A stretch of 64,000 bases of DNA from Planctomycetota bacterium (GCA_023150555.1 JAKLKQ010000024.1:27214-91213), one strand, 5' to 3'; positions 31,158-40,824 are shown, counted from the first letter of the stretch. Notes: a model not told the origin generated them from the sequence alone. A program made the numbers and translations.

Positions 31158-33356
31158 TCACTCCTTGATCGAACCGTCGCCGTAGAGGCGCTTGGCGTTC
31201 AGACTCTTGCCGATGGGAATAAAGAGCGGGCGGTCGGCGCTTCCCAGCGCGGTGCGGCTGTACAGCAGCGCCTGGCCGCTCTCGGGGCAGAGCAGCTTGC
31301 CCGAGGCGTCGTGCGAGAGCAGCGTCTCGTCGAGGTAGTGGCCTTCGGACAGCGCCGAAAGCCTCGGGGCCGGCTCGCCCTTCTCGGCCTGGTATTTCTT
31401 CAGCGCCTGGTAGTACGCAGCGAAGACTTCGTCGCGCGTCTTTCCCGCGCGCGCCGCCGGCGTGTCGGGCTTGCCGGAAGCAGGCTTGGCGGTTGTATCG
31501 GGCGGCGTAGTCTTGGGCTGAACCGGCGGATTGTCATCTGGGGCGGGACCCTTTACCGCGACGGCCGGTCCTTTCGGCGTCTCGGGCGTGACGGGCTTGG
31601 TCGTCGTGTCGGGCGTTGCGGGCGTAACCGGCTTGGCGGTGGCTTCCGAATTTCCGGCGTCGGCGGTCTCGGCGCCCAAGCGCCCCTTAACTTTATCCAG
31701 CGCGCCTTGGATGTTGTTGGAGAGACCCTTGCCCTTGGTCTTGCCATCGAGCAGCCGCATCTGGGCCTGGGCCCAGGTCTGGTACTTGATGCGATCGCTC
31801 TGGACGAGGTCCTGGAGCTCGGAGAAGTCCATCTTGGGCAGCTGACGTTTGGCGATGGCGAGCGCCTCACGATCCCAGCGCGGATGCTTGAACAGCGCCA
31901 GGGCGGCCTCGAACCAGGCCTTGGCCGCGTCGGGTTCGGCACCATCACGGCGCAGGAGTTCGCCGATCAGGTAAGCGGTTCGAGCGGGTTCGACGCGGTC
32001 GGACTCGGAGCCGAAGTACAGGATCTGCATCAGCTGGTCGGCGGCGCGGTATTGGTGCTCGCGCTCCATCTTGAGGCAGGTCAGGCGCTGGTCTACTACT
32101 TCGCGCAGCTTCGTGACCTGCCGCTCGATGTAGCCGACCAGGTCCTTATCGGCCTGGCTGCCGCCGGCGTTAGGCGTGCGCCCGCTGATCACCTGGCGCG
32201 CGGCCTCCAGGGCTTTGACCGCGTCGGCGTAGCGTCCCTGGCGGTCCAGGAAGCCGGCATGGTCCAGATGCAGGACGAACATATCGCCCGCGGTAAAGAT
32301 GCTGGCCTCGACGGTGCGCTGGTCCTGGCCCTCGGTTACCTGACGGGTGACCATCTGGTTGCCCTTCTCAATGATGCGCTGGGCGGCCAGTTCCAGGATG
32401 TCGGGGTCGGATTCGACGGCGTTCGGATCGACGAGCGGTTCCTTGCGCGCGAGCCGCAGTTCGATGCATTCCTTGGCCAGGAAGTTGTTGATCTTGCGGA
32501 TCGATTTGCTGAGGGAATCGAAGAGCACCGGGTCCATGCCGCTGACGGAAACCTCGCTGCAGACGAAGTGCCGGCAGGCATAGGCGGCCTCGATCTCCAG
32601 CTTGGCCAGCACGGTGTGCGGGACCTTGAGTTTGGCGGCCTCGATGAGCTTCAGCGCGTTGTCGTATTTGACCCAGTCGGGGATCTGGGTCTGACGGATG
32701 TAGGTGCCGAACTTCAGCAACTGCGGGTCGTAGACGGGCTCGCCGTCCTGGTTCTGCTTGACCGGCTTGAGCCCCGCCAGTTCGATCATACGCTTGCGCG
32801 TGGGCGCGGCCAGGGTCTCGCGGACTGCGCTGACGGTTTCCGGCCCGATGTCCTTGGCCAGGTCGTCGGGGCGTTTGCCCCAGAAGCGCCCCACCGCCGC
32901 GTAGCCGCACTCGGGGCACATCCAGACGCTGCTGTACACGGCAATCTTGCCTACGCTGTGGGGGCAGAAGTCGCGGTCTTCACCTTCGCCGATGTTGATG
33001 TTGCCCTGCTGGGCGGCCTTGAAGGGCGCGGTGCAGACCGGGCAGGTGACGTCGATCTCGCGGATCTCCTGCAGCTGCCCGTTCTTCTTTGTGTCGGGTA
33101 CGCACCTGAATTCCGGATCGGCATGCTTGAACAGGGGCTGGCCGCAGACGTTGCAGAGGCTCGCCTGGGCGGGATCGACCTGCATCGGCTGGCCGCTCTT
33201 GCCGCGCTCGATGAGCAGATCGATCATGGTCTTCTGATGATTGGGGTCGGTCGGTTGGGGCGAAGTCCCCGAGATGACATCGGGGCCTTGACCCGCTACG
33301 GCCGTTCCGGCGGATAGGAGCAACAGCGCGACGAAAGGCCAGCACCAGCGTCTCAC
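31158..33356 (-). CDS. Exported DUF2225-like protein with zinc ribbons
   Basis: A 732-residue protein starting at GTG 33356, with AAGGAG seven bases upstream. The signal peptide is WPFVALLLLSAGTAVAG. Cysteine pairs at CNVCG, CPVC and CPECG within the first 150 residues form the zinc-binding part seen in DUF2225 proteins. A long helical region with TPR-like repeats follows (residues about 170-480), then a Thr/Pro/Lys-rich linker (about 500-610) and a small C-terminal domain with a single LLCPESG cysteine. The role of DUF2225 proteins is unknown. The long proline linker suggests it spans part of the cell envelope. Confidence 0.8.
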   Translation of the reverse strand: MRRWCWPFVALLLLSAGTAVAGQGPDVISGTSPQPTDPNHQKTMIDLLIERGKSGQPMQVDPAQASLCNVCGQPLFKHADPEFRCVPDTKKNGQLQEIREIDVTCPVCTAPFKAAQQGNINIGEGEDRDFCPHSVGKIAVYSSVWMCPECGYAAVGRFWGKRPDDLAKDIGPETVSAVRETLAAPTRKRMIELAGLKPVKQNQDGEPVYDPQLLKFGTYIRQTQIPDWVKYDNALKLIEAAKLKVPHTVLAKLEIEAAYACRHFVCSEVSVSGMDPVLFDSLSKSIRKINNFLAKECIELRLARKEPLVDPNAVESDPDILELAAQRIIEKGNQMVTRQVTEGQDQRTVEASIFTAGDMFVLHLDHAGFLDRQGRYADAVKALEAARQVISGRTPNAGGSQADKDLVGYIERQVTKLREVVDQRLTCLKMEREHQYRAADQLMQILYFGSESDRVEPARTAYLIGELLRRDGAEPDAAKAWFEAALALFKHPRWDREALAIAKRQLPKMDFSELQDLVQSDRIKYQTWAQAQMRLLDGKTKGKGLSNNIQGALDKVKGRLGAETADAGNSEATAKPVTPATPDTTTKPVTPETPKGPAVAVKGPAPDDNPPVQPKTTPPDTTAKPASGKPDTPAARAGKTRDEVFAAYYQALKKYQAEKGEPAPRLSALSEGHYLDETLLSHDASGKLLCPESGQALLYSRTALGSADRPLFIPIGKSLNAKRLYGDGSIKE

Positions 33357-33527
33357 GGGAAGACTCCTTGAAACGGACAGGCAAACCTGCATTCTACGGC
33401 TAATCCTCAATCCTGACAACAGGTTAGAAAAGCCCTGAGGTCACGTTTTCCGTCGCAAATCGTCGGTCTTGGCCGACCCCTTAGACGTGCGTTGCCGCCG
33501 CCGCGTTCCGCACCTAGTATAGACTTT

Positions 33528-34472
33528 ATGAGCGAGTTGGACCTGATCCGCTTCTTCCGCAAGTACCCACAGGGCCACCCATGGCTGAAGGTCGGCCCGG
33601 GCCATGATTGCGCTATCCTGAAGTGGGACGCGGACCGCGACCTGGCCTTCAAGATCGACCAAATCGTCGAGGACACGCACTTCGTGCTGGCCGGACCCGA
33701 GGCCGCCAGTCCGATGGAGGTTGGCTGGAAGGCCGTGGCGAAGGCGCTCAGCGATATCGCCGCCGCCGGTGCCGAACCCGTCGCCGCGACGGTGGCCGTG
33801 CATCTGCGAAAAGGGCTAGGCGACGCTTGGGCGCGGGAACTTCATGGTGGCATCGCCGCGTGCTGCGAAGGCTACGGCCTCGCCTTGGCCGGCGGGGACA
33901 TCACCTCCGGAAACGGTCCCGCCAGCGTGTGTGTCTCGATGATCGGGCAATGCACCAAGGACGGCGCGTGGACGCGCGGCGGCGCGATGCCCGGTGACGT
34001 GCTTGTGCTCACCGGGCAGATTGGGGGCTCGCGCGGGGCGGCGAAGAAGCACCTGATCTTCGAACCCCGCATTAAGGAGGCGCGGGCGATTCGCGAAGCC
34101 GTCGGCGCGGGTGTGCACGCCTGCATCGACGTCACCGATGGCCTGTCCCGCGACGCCGGGCATCTCTGCGCGGAGAGCGGCTGCGGCGTGGAGATCGACG
34201 AAGCCGCGCTGCCCATCCATCCCGATGCGCTGGCCATGGAAAAGGCCGGGCAGGGCGAGGCGCTCGAGCACGCGCTGGGCGACGGCGAGGACTTCGAGCT
34301 GCTGCTGGCGATCGAACACGCCGCTGCGGACCGGCTGTTGGCCGGCTGGAAGCTTGCCACGCCGCTGACGCGTATCGGGCGCGTGACGAAAGCTTCCTCC
34401 GGGCGTACACTCAAGCGTAAGGCCGGCGCGATTGAGGCGCTGCCGGACCGTGGGTACGAGCACGGGACGTGA
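33528..34472 (+). CDS. thiL: Thiamine-monophosphate kinase
   Basis: A 314-residue enzyme that phosphorylates thiamine monophosphate to thiamine diphosphate with ATP. The order of motifs fits ThiL: GPGHDCAIL near residue 25 (Asp for metal), the substrate loop with ALSDIAAAGAEP near residue 72, LAGGDITSG near residue 120, IDVTDGLSRDAGHL near residue 204, and GDGEDFELL near residue 252. Length matches the family. The ATG at 33528 is chosen because the protein then opens with the usual SELDLIRFF helix. It is followed by tsaE eight bases downstream. Confidence 0.93.
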   Translation: MSELDLIRFFRKYPQGHPWLKVGPGHDCAILKWDADRDLAFKIDQIVEDTHFVLAGPEAASPMEVGWKAVAKALSDIAAAGAEPVAATVAVHLRKGLGDAWARELHGGIAACCEGYGLALAGGDITSGNGPASVCVSMIGQCTKDGAWTRGGAMPGDVLVLTGQIGGSRGAAKKHLIFEPRIKEARAIREAVGAGVHACIDVTDGLSRDAGHLCAESGCGVEIDEAALPIHPDALAMEKAGQGEALEHALGDGEDFELLLAIEHAAADRLLAGWKLATPLTRIGRVTKASSGRTLKRKAGAIEALPDRGYEHGT

Positions 34473-34480
34473 GGACAACC

Positions 34481-35071
34481 ATGAGCGACGCCACGCCGCG
34501 CGCCGGCTACACCCTTCAGACGCATGCGCCCGAGGAGACCGAGGCGCTGGGCCGGCTGTTAGGCCAGAGCACGCCTCTGGGCAGCGTGATCGCCCTGCGG
34601 GGGCAGCTGGGCGCGGGCAAGACCGTATTCGTGCGCGGCATCGCGCTGGGGCTGCTGGCTCCGGATCTGATCGAGGTCACCAGTCCGACGTACGTGCTGC
34701 TGCACGTCTACCGGCGCGAAGGGGCCGCCGCGCCGTCGCTGTACCACATCGACGCCTACCGCCTCGACGGGGGCGGCGCGGCCTTTGAGGGTGCGGGCCT
34801 GAAGGAATGCCTGGCCGACACACAGGGCTTGGTCTGCATCGAGTGGCCCGAACGGGTCAGCGAGGTCCTGCCGGCCGATCGCCTGGAGGTCGATCTGGAG
34901 CACTGCGCGCCGACCGAGCGCCGCGTGCGAATGATGGCCACGGGAGAGGGCTCGGCAAAGGTCGTCGAGGCGCTGGTCCACAAGGCCGGGTCGCGGTCGC
35001 AACTCCTTTCAAATATGAAAGTTGCACGAATCGGCGGCGCTGCCATCGACCGCGGTCCGGGCCTCTGCTAA
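34481..35071 (+). CDS. tsaE: tRNA threonylcarbamoyladenosine synthesis ATPase TsaE
   Basis: A 196-residue P-loop protein with GQLGAGKTVFVRGIA near residue 42 and TSPTYVLLHVY near residue 72. It also has the HIDAYRL stretch near residue 93 and IEWPERV near residue 124, which are TsaE marks. With TsaB and TsaD it supports t6A modification of tRNAs that read ANN codons. The C-terminal 35 residues extend past the usual end of the family and look unstructured. GAGG precedes the ATG at 34481, and the gene is coupled to thiL by an eight-base gap. The thiL-tsaE pairing is an arrangement of convenience rather than one pathway. Confidence 0.92.
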   Translation: MSDATPRAGYTLQTHAPEETEALGRLLGQSTPLGSVIALRGQLGAGKTVFVRGIALGLLAPDLIEVTSPTYVLLHVYRREGAAAPSLYHIDAYRLDGGGAAFEGAGLKECLADTQGLVCIEWPERVSEVLPADRLEVDLEHCAPTERRVRMMATGEGSAKVVEALVHKAGSRSQLLSNMKVARIGGAAIDRGPGLC

Positions 35072-35189
35072 GGCTTGCCTGCCGGACCGCGTTCAGGTCC
35101 ATTCAACCCGTGGACAGCCGGGGACGATATCAGTAAAGTTAATGTAGAGCATTCGACCCGGCGTTTCCCACCTCGAGGAAAGGTTCCCC

Positions 35190-36602
35190 ATGAAGACGCG
35201 CAAGGCCAGCGGCAAAGACCAGGCTACGGCGGCCAAGGCCAAGAACGGCAACGGCAAGGGCCAGCCCGCGGAGCCCGGCAGCGCCGCCGCGGAAACCGTA
35301 CGAACCCGAGCGGGGACCCAGGCGAGTTTCAGCGCGGCGCGCCCCGCCGTGCCCCTGCGACACAACCTGTGGGAACAGTCTCTGCACCAACTCGACGACA
35401 CCGCCGGCCGCATCAAGCTCGATCAGCGGTTCCACGAGATGCTGCGGCATTGCAAGCGCACGCTGGAAGTTGCCGTGCCCGTGCAGATGGACGACGGGCG
35501 CGTGGAGGTTTTCCAGGGCTATCGCGTGCACCACAACCAGTTCCGCGGGCCGGCCAAGGGTGGGCTTCGCTACCACCCCGAAGTGAGCATGGACGAAGTG
35601 AAGGCCCTGGCCATGCTGATGACCTGGAAGTGCGCGCTGATGAACATCCCGTACGGCGGCGCGAAAGGCGGGGTGGTCGTCGAACCCAAGGCTCTGAGCC
35701 ACCGCGAACTCGAGGCCCTGACCCGGCGCTTCACCTCCGAGATCATGATCATCATCGGCCCGGACAAGGACATCCCCGCGCCGGACATGGGCACCAACGC
35801 CCAGGTGATGGCCTGGATCTACGACACCTACAACATGACCACGGGCCACGCGGTGCCGCAGATCGTCACCGGCAAACCCGTCTCCCTGGGCGGTTCGCTA
35901 GGGCGCATCGAGGCCACCGGGCGCGGCGTCAGCTACGTGGTGGCCGCCGTCGCCAAGGAAATGGGCATGAACCTGAAGGGCCTGCGCGTTGCGATCCAGG
36001 GCAGCGGCAACGTGGGCAGCAACGCGGCCAAGGCCCTTCATGAGATGGGCGCCCGCATCATCGCGCTCAGCGACGTCAAAGGCGGCATCTACAGCGAGAG
36101 CGGCATCGATCCCTTCCGCATCTTCGGCGGCCAGGACGGCCAGTCCGGCGAACTGGGCTCAGTACCGGGCACGGAGACCATCACCAACGCGGAACTGCTG
36201 GCCATCGACGCCGATATCCTGATCCCTGCCGCGCTGGGCGGCGTGCTGAACGGAGAAAACGCCAAGGACGTGCGCGCCAAGATCGTCGTCGAGGGCGCCA
36301 ACGGCCCCACCACGCCGGAAGCCGACGAGATCTTCAAGGAGCGCAAGATCGTCGTCGTGCCCGACATTCTTGCCAACGCCGGCGGCGTGACGGTGAGCTA
36401 CTTCGAGTGGGTACAGGGCATCCAGTACTACTTCTGGGAACTCGACGAGATCAACACGCGCCTGCACAAGATCATGAGCAAAGCCTTCTCGAGCCTGTGG
36501 GCCCTCTCGCGCCGCGAGCGCGTGCCCATGCGCAGCGCCGCGATGATGATTGCCGTGCAGCGCGTCGCCGACGCCGCCAAGAGCCTGGGACTCTTCCCAT
36601 AG
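35190..36602 (+). CDS. Glutamate dehydrogenase (Glu/Leu/Phe/Val family)
   Basis: A 470-residue enzyme that deaminates glutamate to 2-oxoglutarate or runs in reverse. After an Ala/Gly/Lys-rich extension of about 45 residues, the core begins with VQMDDGRVEVFQGYRVHHN. It includes GPAKGGLRYHP near residue 115 (substrate lysine), the catalytic lysine in PYGGAKGGV near residue 152, DIPAPDMGTN near residue 190 and the dinucleotide motif IQGSGNVGSNA near residue 272. The extension is unusual for the family and hydrophilic. AGGAAAGG lies before the ATG. Coenzyme preference cannot be fixed from sequence alone. Confidence 0.95.
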   Translation: MKTRKASGKDQATAAKAKNGNGKGQPAEPGSAAAETVRTRAGTQASFSAARPAVPLRHNLWEQSLHQLDDTAGRIKLDQRFHEMLRHCKRTLEVAVPVQMDDGRVEVFQGYRVHHNQFRGPAKGGLRYHPEVSMDEVKALAMLMTWKCALMNIPYGGAKGGVVVEPKALSHRELEALTRRFTSEIMIIIGPDKDIPAPDMGTNAQVMAWIYDTYNMTTGHAVPQIVTGKPVSLGGSLGRIEATGRGVSYVVAAVAKEMGMNLKGLRVAIQGSGNVGSNAAKALHEMGARIIALSDVKGGIYSESGIDPFRIFGGQDGQSGELGSVPGTETITNAELLAIDADILIPAALGGVLNGENAKDVRAKIVVEGANGPTTPEADEIFKERKIVVVPDILANAGGVTVSYFEWVQGIQYYFWELDEINTRLHKIMSKAFSSLWALSRRERVPMRSAAMMIAVQRVADAAKSLGLFP

Positions 36603-36649
36603 AAGCAGGGGTGAGGCTCAATATCCATCCACGGCCACCTGTACTTCGG

Positions 36650-38566
36650 CTACTTCAGCAGCCCCTTCACCGCTTCGGGCGCCAGGTCGGCGGGCGTGCG
36701 CCCGTTGTTGTCCTTGGCATCGGTCTTCGCGCCGAACTTCCGCAGCAGGTTGATCAGTTCGGCGTTGCCCTGGGCGGCAGCCAGGTGCAACGGTGTCCGG
36801 CCGTTGGCGTCCTTGGCGTTGGGGTCGGCCTTTGCGCCCAGCAGCAACCGGGCCCATTCCAGCTTCAGCCAGCCGACCGCGAACAGGAGGGGCGTCTGCC
36901 CGTCGGCGCCGGCGGCTTGCACGTCCGCGCCGTTCTCCAGCAGCAACCGCGCGGTCTCGAGCCGGCCCGGCAGGCCCACGATGCAGCGCAGCGGCGTGCG
37001 GCCCTGCCCGTCCTTTGCGTTAACCTCCGCGCCCGAATCCAGCAGGCACGCGACCAAAGACGACGGCATTCCGACGGCGTAGCTGTGCAGGGCCGTATCG
37101 CCGGCCTTGTTGGCGGCCTTCACGTCCGCGCCGCTCTTCAGGAGCAGGGTCAGCAGCCCGCGCGCTTCGCCGACCTCGTCGTCGGTGGGTGTCTCGCCTG
37201 CGGCATGCACGCGGAGGAGGTGCAGCGCTGTCTCGCCGGCGGCGTTGGCGGAGCGCACGGACAGGCCTTTTTCGACCAGCAGGCTCACCAATTGGGTCGA
37301 GCCGCCGCGCACCGAGGCCAGAAGCAGATCCTCGCCGCCGAAGGCGGCCTGCTCCGGTTTGGCCCCGGCTTCGAGCAGGGCCTTCGCGGCTTCCGCGTGT
37401 CCGAATTGCGCGGCCTCCGCCAGAGGCGAACGCACCACCGCGCCGGCGCCGCCCGGCGGATCGGCCGGCGTGCCCGCCTTCAACAGCGCCACCAACGTCG
37501 CCGTTCTTCCGCGAATGGCGGCCAAGTGCAGCGGCGTGAGGCCATGGGCGTTGCGGGCGAGCAGGTTGGCGCCGCCCTTGGCGAGAGCGTTCACGATCCC
37601 GGCTCCGGAGTCGTTCTCGGCGGCCAGGTGCAGGGGTGTCTGCCCATGTGGGTGGGTGCGTGCGTTGGGGTCAAGGCCGGCTTCCAGCAGGCACTGGGCG
37701 ATGGCCGTCTGGCCGCTGGTGGCTGCGACGTGCAGATGCGTGATGCCGTCGGGCGGCGTGGCCTTCAGCGCTTCAGGCGCCAAGGCGCCCAGCGTGCGGA
37801 AGAAGCCCGCGTTGCCTTCCCGCATGGGAAAGGAGAAATCCAGATCGCCGTTCCGGGCCAGGCCCAAGGCCAGGTCCTTGTAACCATTCTGGTAGGCCAA
37901 CTCGATGGGCGTCTTGCCCTGCGCGTTGCCCGCGGTGACCTGCGCGTGATGGGGAAGCAGCACGCGTGCCAGTTCGGCCTGTCCTTCCTGCGCGGCCAGG
38001 TTCAGGGGCGTGTTCTCATCGTCGTCCTTGACGAAGGCGGAAGCCCCCTTGTCGAGCAGCGCCTGGACGGTCGCCGCACTCCAATGCTGCAGCACCGCCA
38101 CGTGCAGCGCCGCGCGGCCTTCGGTGTCACGCACGTTGACCGGCGGCCGCTGCTTGAGCAGTTCGGTTACGATCGCCACCGCATGCGCATCGTCCTTCTC
38201 GCTGCGTTCCAGCGCCAGGTGCAGGGGCGTGCAGCCGCGTTCGTCCTGGTCCTCGCCCAGGCGCGGGTTCTCCGCGAGCAGGCGCTTCACAGCCTCCAGG
38301 TCCCCGGCCTTGACGGCGCGGTGCACATCGTTGACGTGCGCGCGATGGACCCTCGGCGGGAATGCCGGCGGCGCATCCTTGCCCGGATTCGAAAGGGGCG
38401 AGGCCGGCAGCGGGCTGGTGCCGGGCGGCTTGCCCGGGTCCGAGCAGCCCGAAACGCAAAGCAGCAGCGCCGCGAGGAACCACGGAGCCGCCGGCCGGGC
38501 AAACAAGGTAGGCTGCGACTTGTTCATCGAACGCCGGAAGTCCAATCTGTGGGTGGACAGATCCAT
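36650..38566 (-). CDS. Ankyrin-repeat lipoprotein
   Basis: A 638-residue protein with a lipobox near residue 41 (LLLCVSGC) and then ankyrin repeats almost to the end (TPLHLALERS, TPLNLAAQEG, TPIELAYQNG, THLHVAATSG, TPLHLAAEND, TPLHLAAIRG, TALHLLRVHA, TALHSYAVG, TPLRCIVGL, TPLLFAVGW, TPLHLAAAQG). It would be anchored in a membrane with the repeats in the periplasm or outside, binding protein partners. AAGGA lies seven bases before the ATG at 38566. An ATG at 38527 gives a more ordinary signal peptide and is the alternative. It is divergent from the GDPD-like gene. Confidence 0.9.
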   Translation of the reverse strand: MDLSTHRLDFRRSMNKSQPTLFARPAAPWFLAALLLCVSGCSDPGKPPGTSPLPASPLSNPGKDAPPAFPPRVHRAHVNDVHRAVKAGDLEAVKRLLAENPRLGEDQDERGCTPLHLALERSEKDDAHAVAIVTELLKQRPPVNVRDTEGRAALHVAVLQHWSAATVQALLDKGASAFVKDDDENTPLNLAAQEGQAELARVLLPHHAQVTAGNAQGKTPIELAYQNGYKDLALGLARNGDLDFSFPMREGNAGFFRTLGALAPEALKATPPDGITHLHVAATSGQTAIAQCLLEAGLDPNARTHPHGQTPLHLAAENDSGAGIVNALAKGGANLLARNAHGLTPLHLAAIRGRTATLVALLKAGTPADPPGGAGAVVRSPLAEAAQFGHAEAAKALLEAGAKPEQAAFGGEDLLLASVRGGSTQLVSLLVEKGLSVRSANAAGETALHLLRVHAAGETPTDDEVGEARGLLTLLLKSGADVKAANKAGDTALHSYAVGMPSSLVACLLDSGAEVNAKDGQGRTPLRCIVGLPGRLETARLLLENGADVQAAGADGQTPLLFAVGWLKLEWARLLLGAKADPNAKDANGRTPLHLAAAQGNAELINLLRKFGAKTDAKDNNGRTPADLAPEAVKGLLK

Positions 38567-38721
38567 CCTATAGTCCTTCAGTAGCCTGCGCCGGGCAAAA
38601 AAGGACAGAAAAATGGACCCTAAACCGGGATAACCGGTGCGTCCTGAATGCCATATAGGTACGCCGGGTGTATTCCAACCTGGCGGATCCAGCGTATTGC
38701 CAGTGAAGAGGGGAGGCCCGA

Positions 38722-40074
38722 ATGATCGGTTCGTGCGCGAGGCGAAAGTACACGTTTCGGCTGGTGCTGAGGGTTGCCTGCGTTGCGGCCCTTTTGGCGG
38801 CTGCCAATCTTTGCGCCATTGAAGTCGTCGCGTTGCGCGGGGCATCGCACGAGGCGCCCGAGAACTCCATTCCGGCGATCCGGTTGGCCTGGAAGCAGGC
38901 CGCCGATGCCGTCCTGTTGAACCTGCAGATCACCAAGGACCTGCAACTGGTCCTGATGCACGACCTCTATCCCAGCGCCGAAGGTGGGAGCGCAGAACCC
39001 GTCTCCCGGTTGACGCATACGCAGTTGAAGGCGTTCGATATCGGCAAAGCCAAGGGCGAGGCGTATGCGGGAACGCGCATCCCGGCACTGACCGATGTGT
39101 GGGAAACGGTGCCTGAGAAGGGGCGGGTGTTCCTGGTCATGGAGACGGGGAACCACCTGCACACGGCCACCGCCAACGTTCTCGAGAAGACCGAGCTCAA
39201 GAACCGAGTGGTTCTGATGAGCCCGTTCGTGAAGAACCTGGTCGAGGTCAGGAAGCGCCTTCCGGACCTCCCGGGCATCTGGATGCCCAGCCTCGAGGAA
39301 AAGGAGCCTGGGAAGTGGGCGCCCAGCCCGGAGAGCCTGGTCTCCAAGCTGAACGCGGACAAGCTCGACGGGCTGTATCTCCTGGACTGCGCAGGCATCG
39401 ACGAGCGCTTCGTGACCACGCTACATGCGGCGAAGAAGAAGATCTACGTCTGGAACGTGACCAAGGAAGAGGCGGTCAAGCGCCTCCGGAAGCTTGGAGT
39501 GGACGGGATCATGTCCGAACGCCCCGAATGGCTGCGCACGGTGCTGGAGACGCCCGAACCGTCCGAAACCGACGGACTGGACCCGCCCGTGATGAAGGCG
39601 GCTATCCGCGGGCTCAACCTCGGCGAGTTGAAGAAGACCGTGACCGCCAAGTTCGAGGCCTCCAAGCTCAAGCACGGCCAGCTCGACACCCACGGCCTGT
39701 TCTACGAATCGGACTACCTGGAAGGCTGTCTGAGCGGCGACCAGACGGTAAGCGAGATCCGGGTCCGCTATGCCAAGGACCGCTTGAAGCTGGTCGAGGT
39801 CTGCTTCAAGCCCGAGGTCGATCTCAAGGCGCTCGAGAAGCGCCTGAACGCGGAGAAGAATCTGAAGTTCTCGAAGCGCATGGAAAAGGACGTGGGCGAT
39901 CCCAAGCAGCGGACCGAGATCTACCTGCTCTATGAGGACGCCACGTTGGACCAGCCGGTGAAGATCTACATCCAGTGCGCGCGCGTCTATCAGTACGACC
40001 ATGACCGGCTCGTGGGAAGCCGGATCTCCGAGCCCGTGCTCATCTACGACTACACGGCGCTGGAAACGCACTGA
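38722..40074 (+). CDS. GDPD-fold protein lacking metal ligands (probable pseudoenzyme)
   Basis: A 450-residue exported protein (signal peptide to about residue 32) with a glycerophosphodiester phosphodiesterase TIM barrel at residues 33-285. The family motif HRG-x8-PENT appears as LRGASHEAPENS, with Leu 38 for the catalytic His. The metal pair E-x-D appears as Asn 67 and Gln 69. HD at residues 80-81 is kept. Without these ligands the classical reaction is unlikely, so it may bind a phosphodiester or act structurally. The last about 150 residues form a separate alpha/beta domain. GGGGAGG lies before the ATG. Confidence 0.88.
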   Translation: MIGSCARRKYTFRLVLRVACVAALLAAANLCAIEVVALRGASHEAPENSIPAIRLAWKQAADAVLLNLQITKDLQLVLMHDLYPSAEGGSAEPVSRLTHTQLKAFDIGKAKGEAYAGTRIPALTDVWETVPEKGRVFLVMETGNHLHTATANVLEKTELKNRVVLMSPFVKNLVEVRKRLPDLPGIWMPSLEEKEPGKWAPSPESLVSKLNADKLDGLYLLDCAGIDERFVTTLHAAKKKIYVWNVTKEEAVKRLRKLGVDGIMSERPEWLRTVLETPEPSETDGLDPPVMKAAIRGLNLGELKKTVTAKFEASKLKHGQLDTHGLFYESDYLEGCLSGDQTVSEIRVRYAKDRLKLVEVCFKPEVDLKALEKRLNAEKNLKFSKRMEKDVGDPKQRTEIYLLYEDATLDQPVKIYIQCARVYQYDHDRLVGSRISEPVLIYDYTALETH

Positions 40075-40168
40075 GGCGGGAATGGCTCCGGCGTGGTCGC
40101 ATTGCCACACTAGCTTGATCCAGGCGATGTCTTTTTTGTCAGCGAAAGGAAACGCAGAAAGTTAGTAA

Positions 40169-40543
40169 GTGGGTATAATCGTGCAATCCAACTCCAAGCC
40201 CCGAAGGTGGTTTCAATTCCACCTGCTCACAGCCTTGGGCATCGCCCTGGCGGCTGGCACTGTCATGGGCCTGAATTTCCATTCGTGGCGCATCGACCAT
40301 ATTCGTTATTCACGGCCCGCATCCGACGGGGCACCGGTAGTGGAGGACGTTGCCGTCGAACGGTTTGGCTGGCCCGTCCGGTTTCCAGCACGAGTGGAAA
40401 GAGATGGTGGATACATGGAGTTTGACACGAGCACGAATACGGTCCTAAACATCGCGTCGTGGATCGGTATACTTGCGTTGACCACCGTCGTATTCGAGCT
40501 GTGGATTCGTAGGCGAAGGACTTCGGCTCCACCAAACGCATGA
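40169..40543 (+). CDS. Small two-helix membrane protein, planctomycete type
   Basis: A 124-residue protein with a KPRRWFQFHLLTALGIALAA opening near residue 10. This is the Arg-Arg-aromatic-Gln-Phe pattern that precedes the first helix of many small planctomycete membrane proteins. A second helix, IASWIGILALTTVVFELWI, lies near residues 95-113 and an RRRR end follows. Between them is a loop of about 50 residues, probably outside. Its role is unknown. The GTG at 40169 is the longest start; a GTG at 40181 is possible. Its stop overlaps the next start by four bases. Confidence 0.7.
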   Translation: MGIIVQSNSKPRRWFQFHLLTALGIALAAGTVMGLNFHSWRIDHIRYSRPASDGAPVVEDVAVERFGWPVRFPARVERDGGYMEFDTSTNTVLNIASWIGILALTTVVFELWIRRRRTSAPPNA

Positions 40544-40824
40544 CCGCCGCCGAGACGCTAGACGCGCAGTTCCTGCACGTGGATGCGAACGAATCGTTCA
40601 GCGAAGCGCTCGTCACGCTGCGCGACGGCACGCGGCTTGGGTTCGTCCACCGCGTCGGCGAACGCAAAGCGGTGGCGGTGGGACCGGTAGGCCGGGAAGG
40701 GGAGACCGGCGCGGCGGGGCATCTGCTCGAACACCTCGCGCACTTCCGCCTCAACGCGAAGCACCTCGAACTGGTCTTTGGCGACGGCAGCCGCTGGGCG
40801 CGCAAGCCGGCCGCGCAGGCGTAG
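40540..40824 (+). CDS. Small soluble protein of unknown function
   Basis: A 94-residue protein beginning at an ATG that overlaps the preceding stop (ATGA), so it should be translationally coupled to the small membrane protein. It is acidic then basic, with two likely helices and no membrane segment. No family is recognised. It may regulate or cap its membrane-bound neighbour. Confidence 0.6.
   Translation: MTAAETLDAQFLHVDANESFSEALVTLRDGTRLGFVHRVGERKAVAVGPVGREGETGAAGHLLEHLAHFRLNAKHLELVFGDGSRWARKPAAQA

Noticed and set aside
29742..33317. Very long open frame on the plus strand antisense to the sulfatase and DUF2225 genes
   Set aside because: It runs against two well-supported genes; the protein is repetitive in Val/Leu/Arg/Ala as expected of a GC-rich antisense frame.
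40173..40178. TATAAT as a -10 promoter box
   Set aside because: It lies inside the start of the small membrane gene and has no -35 partner at the right distance.
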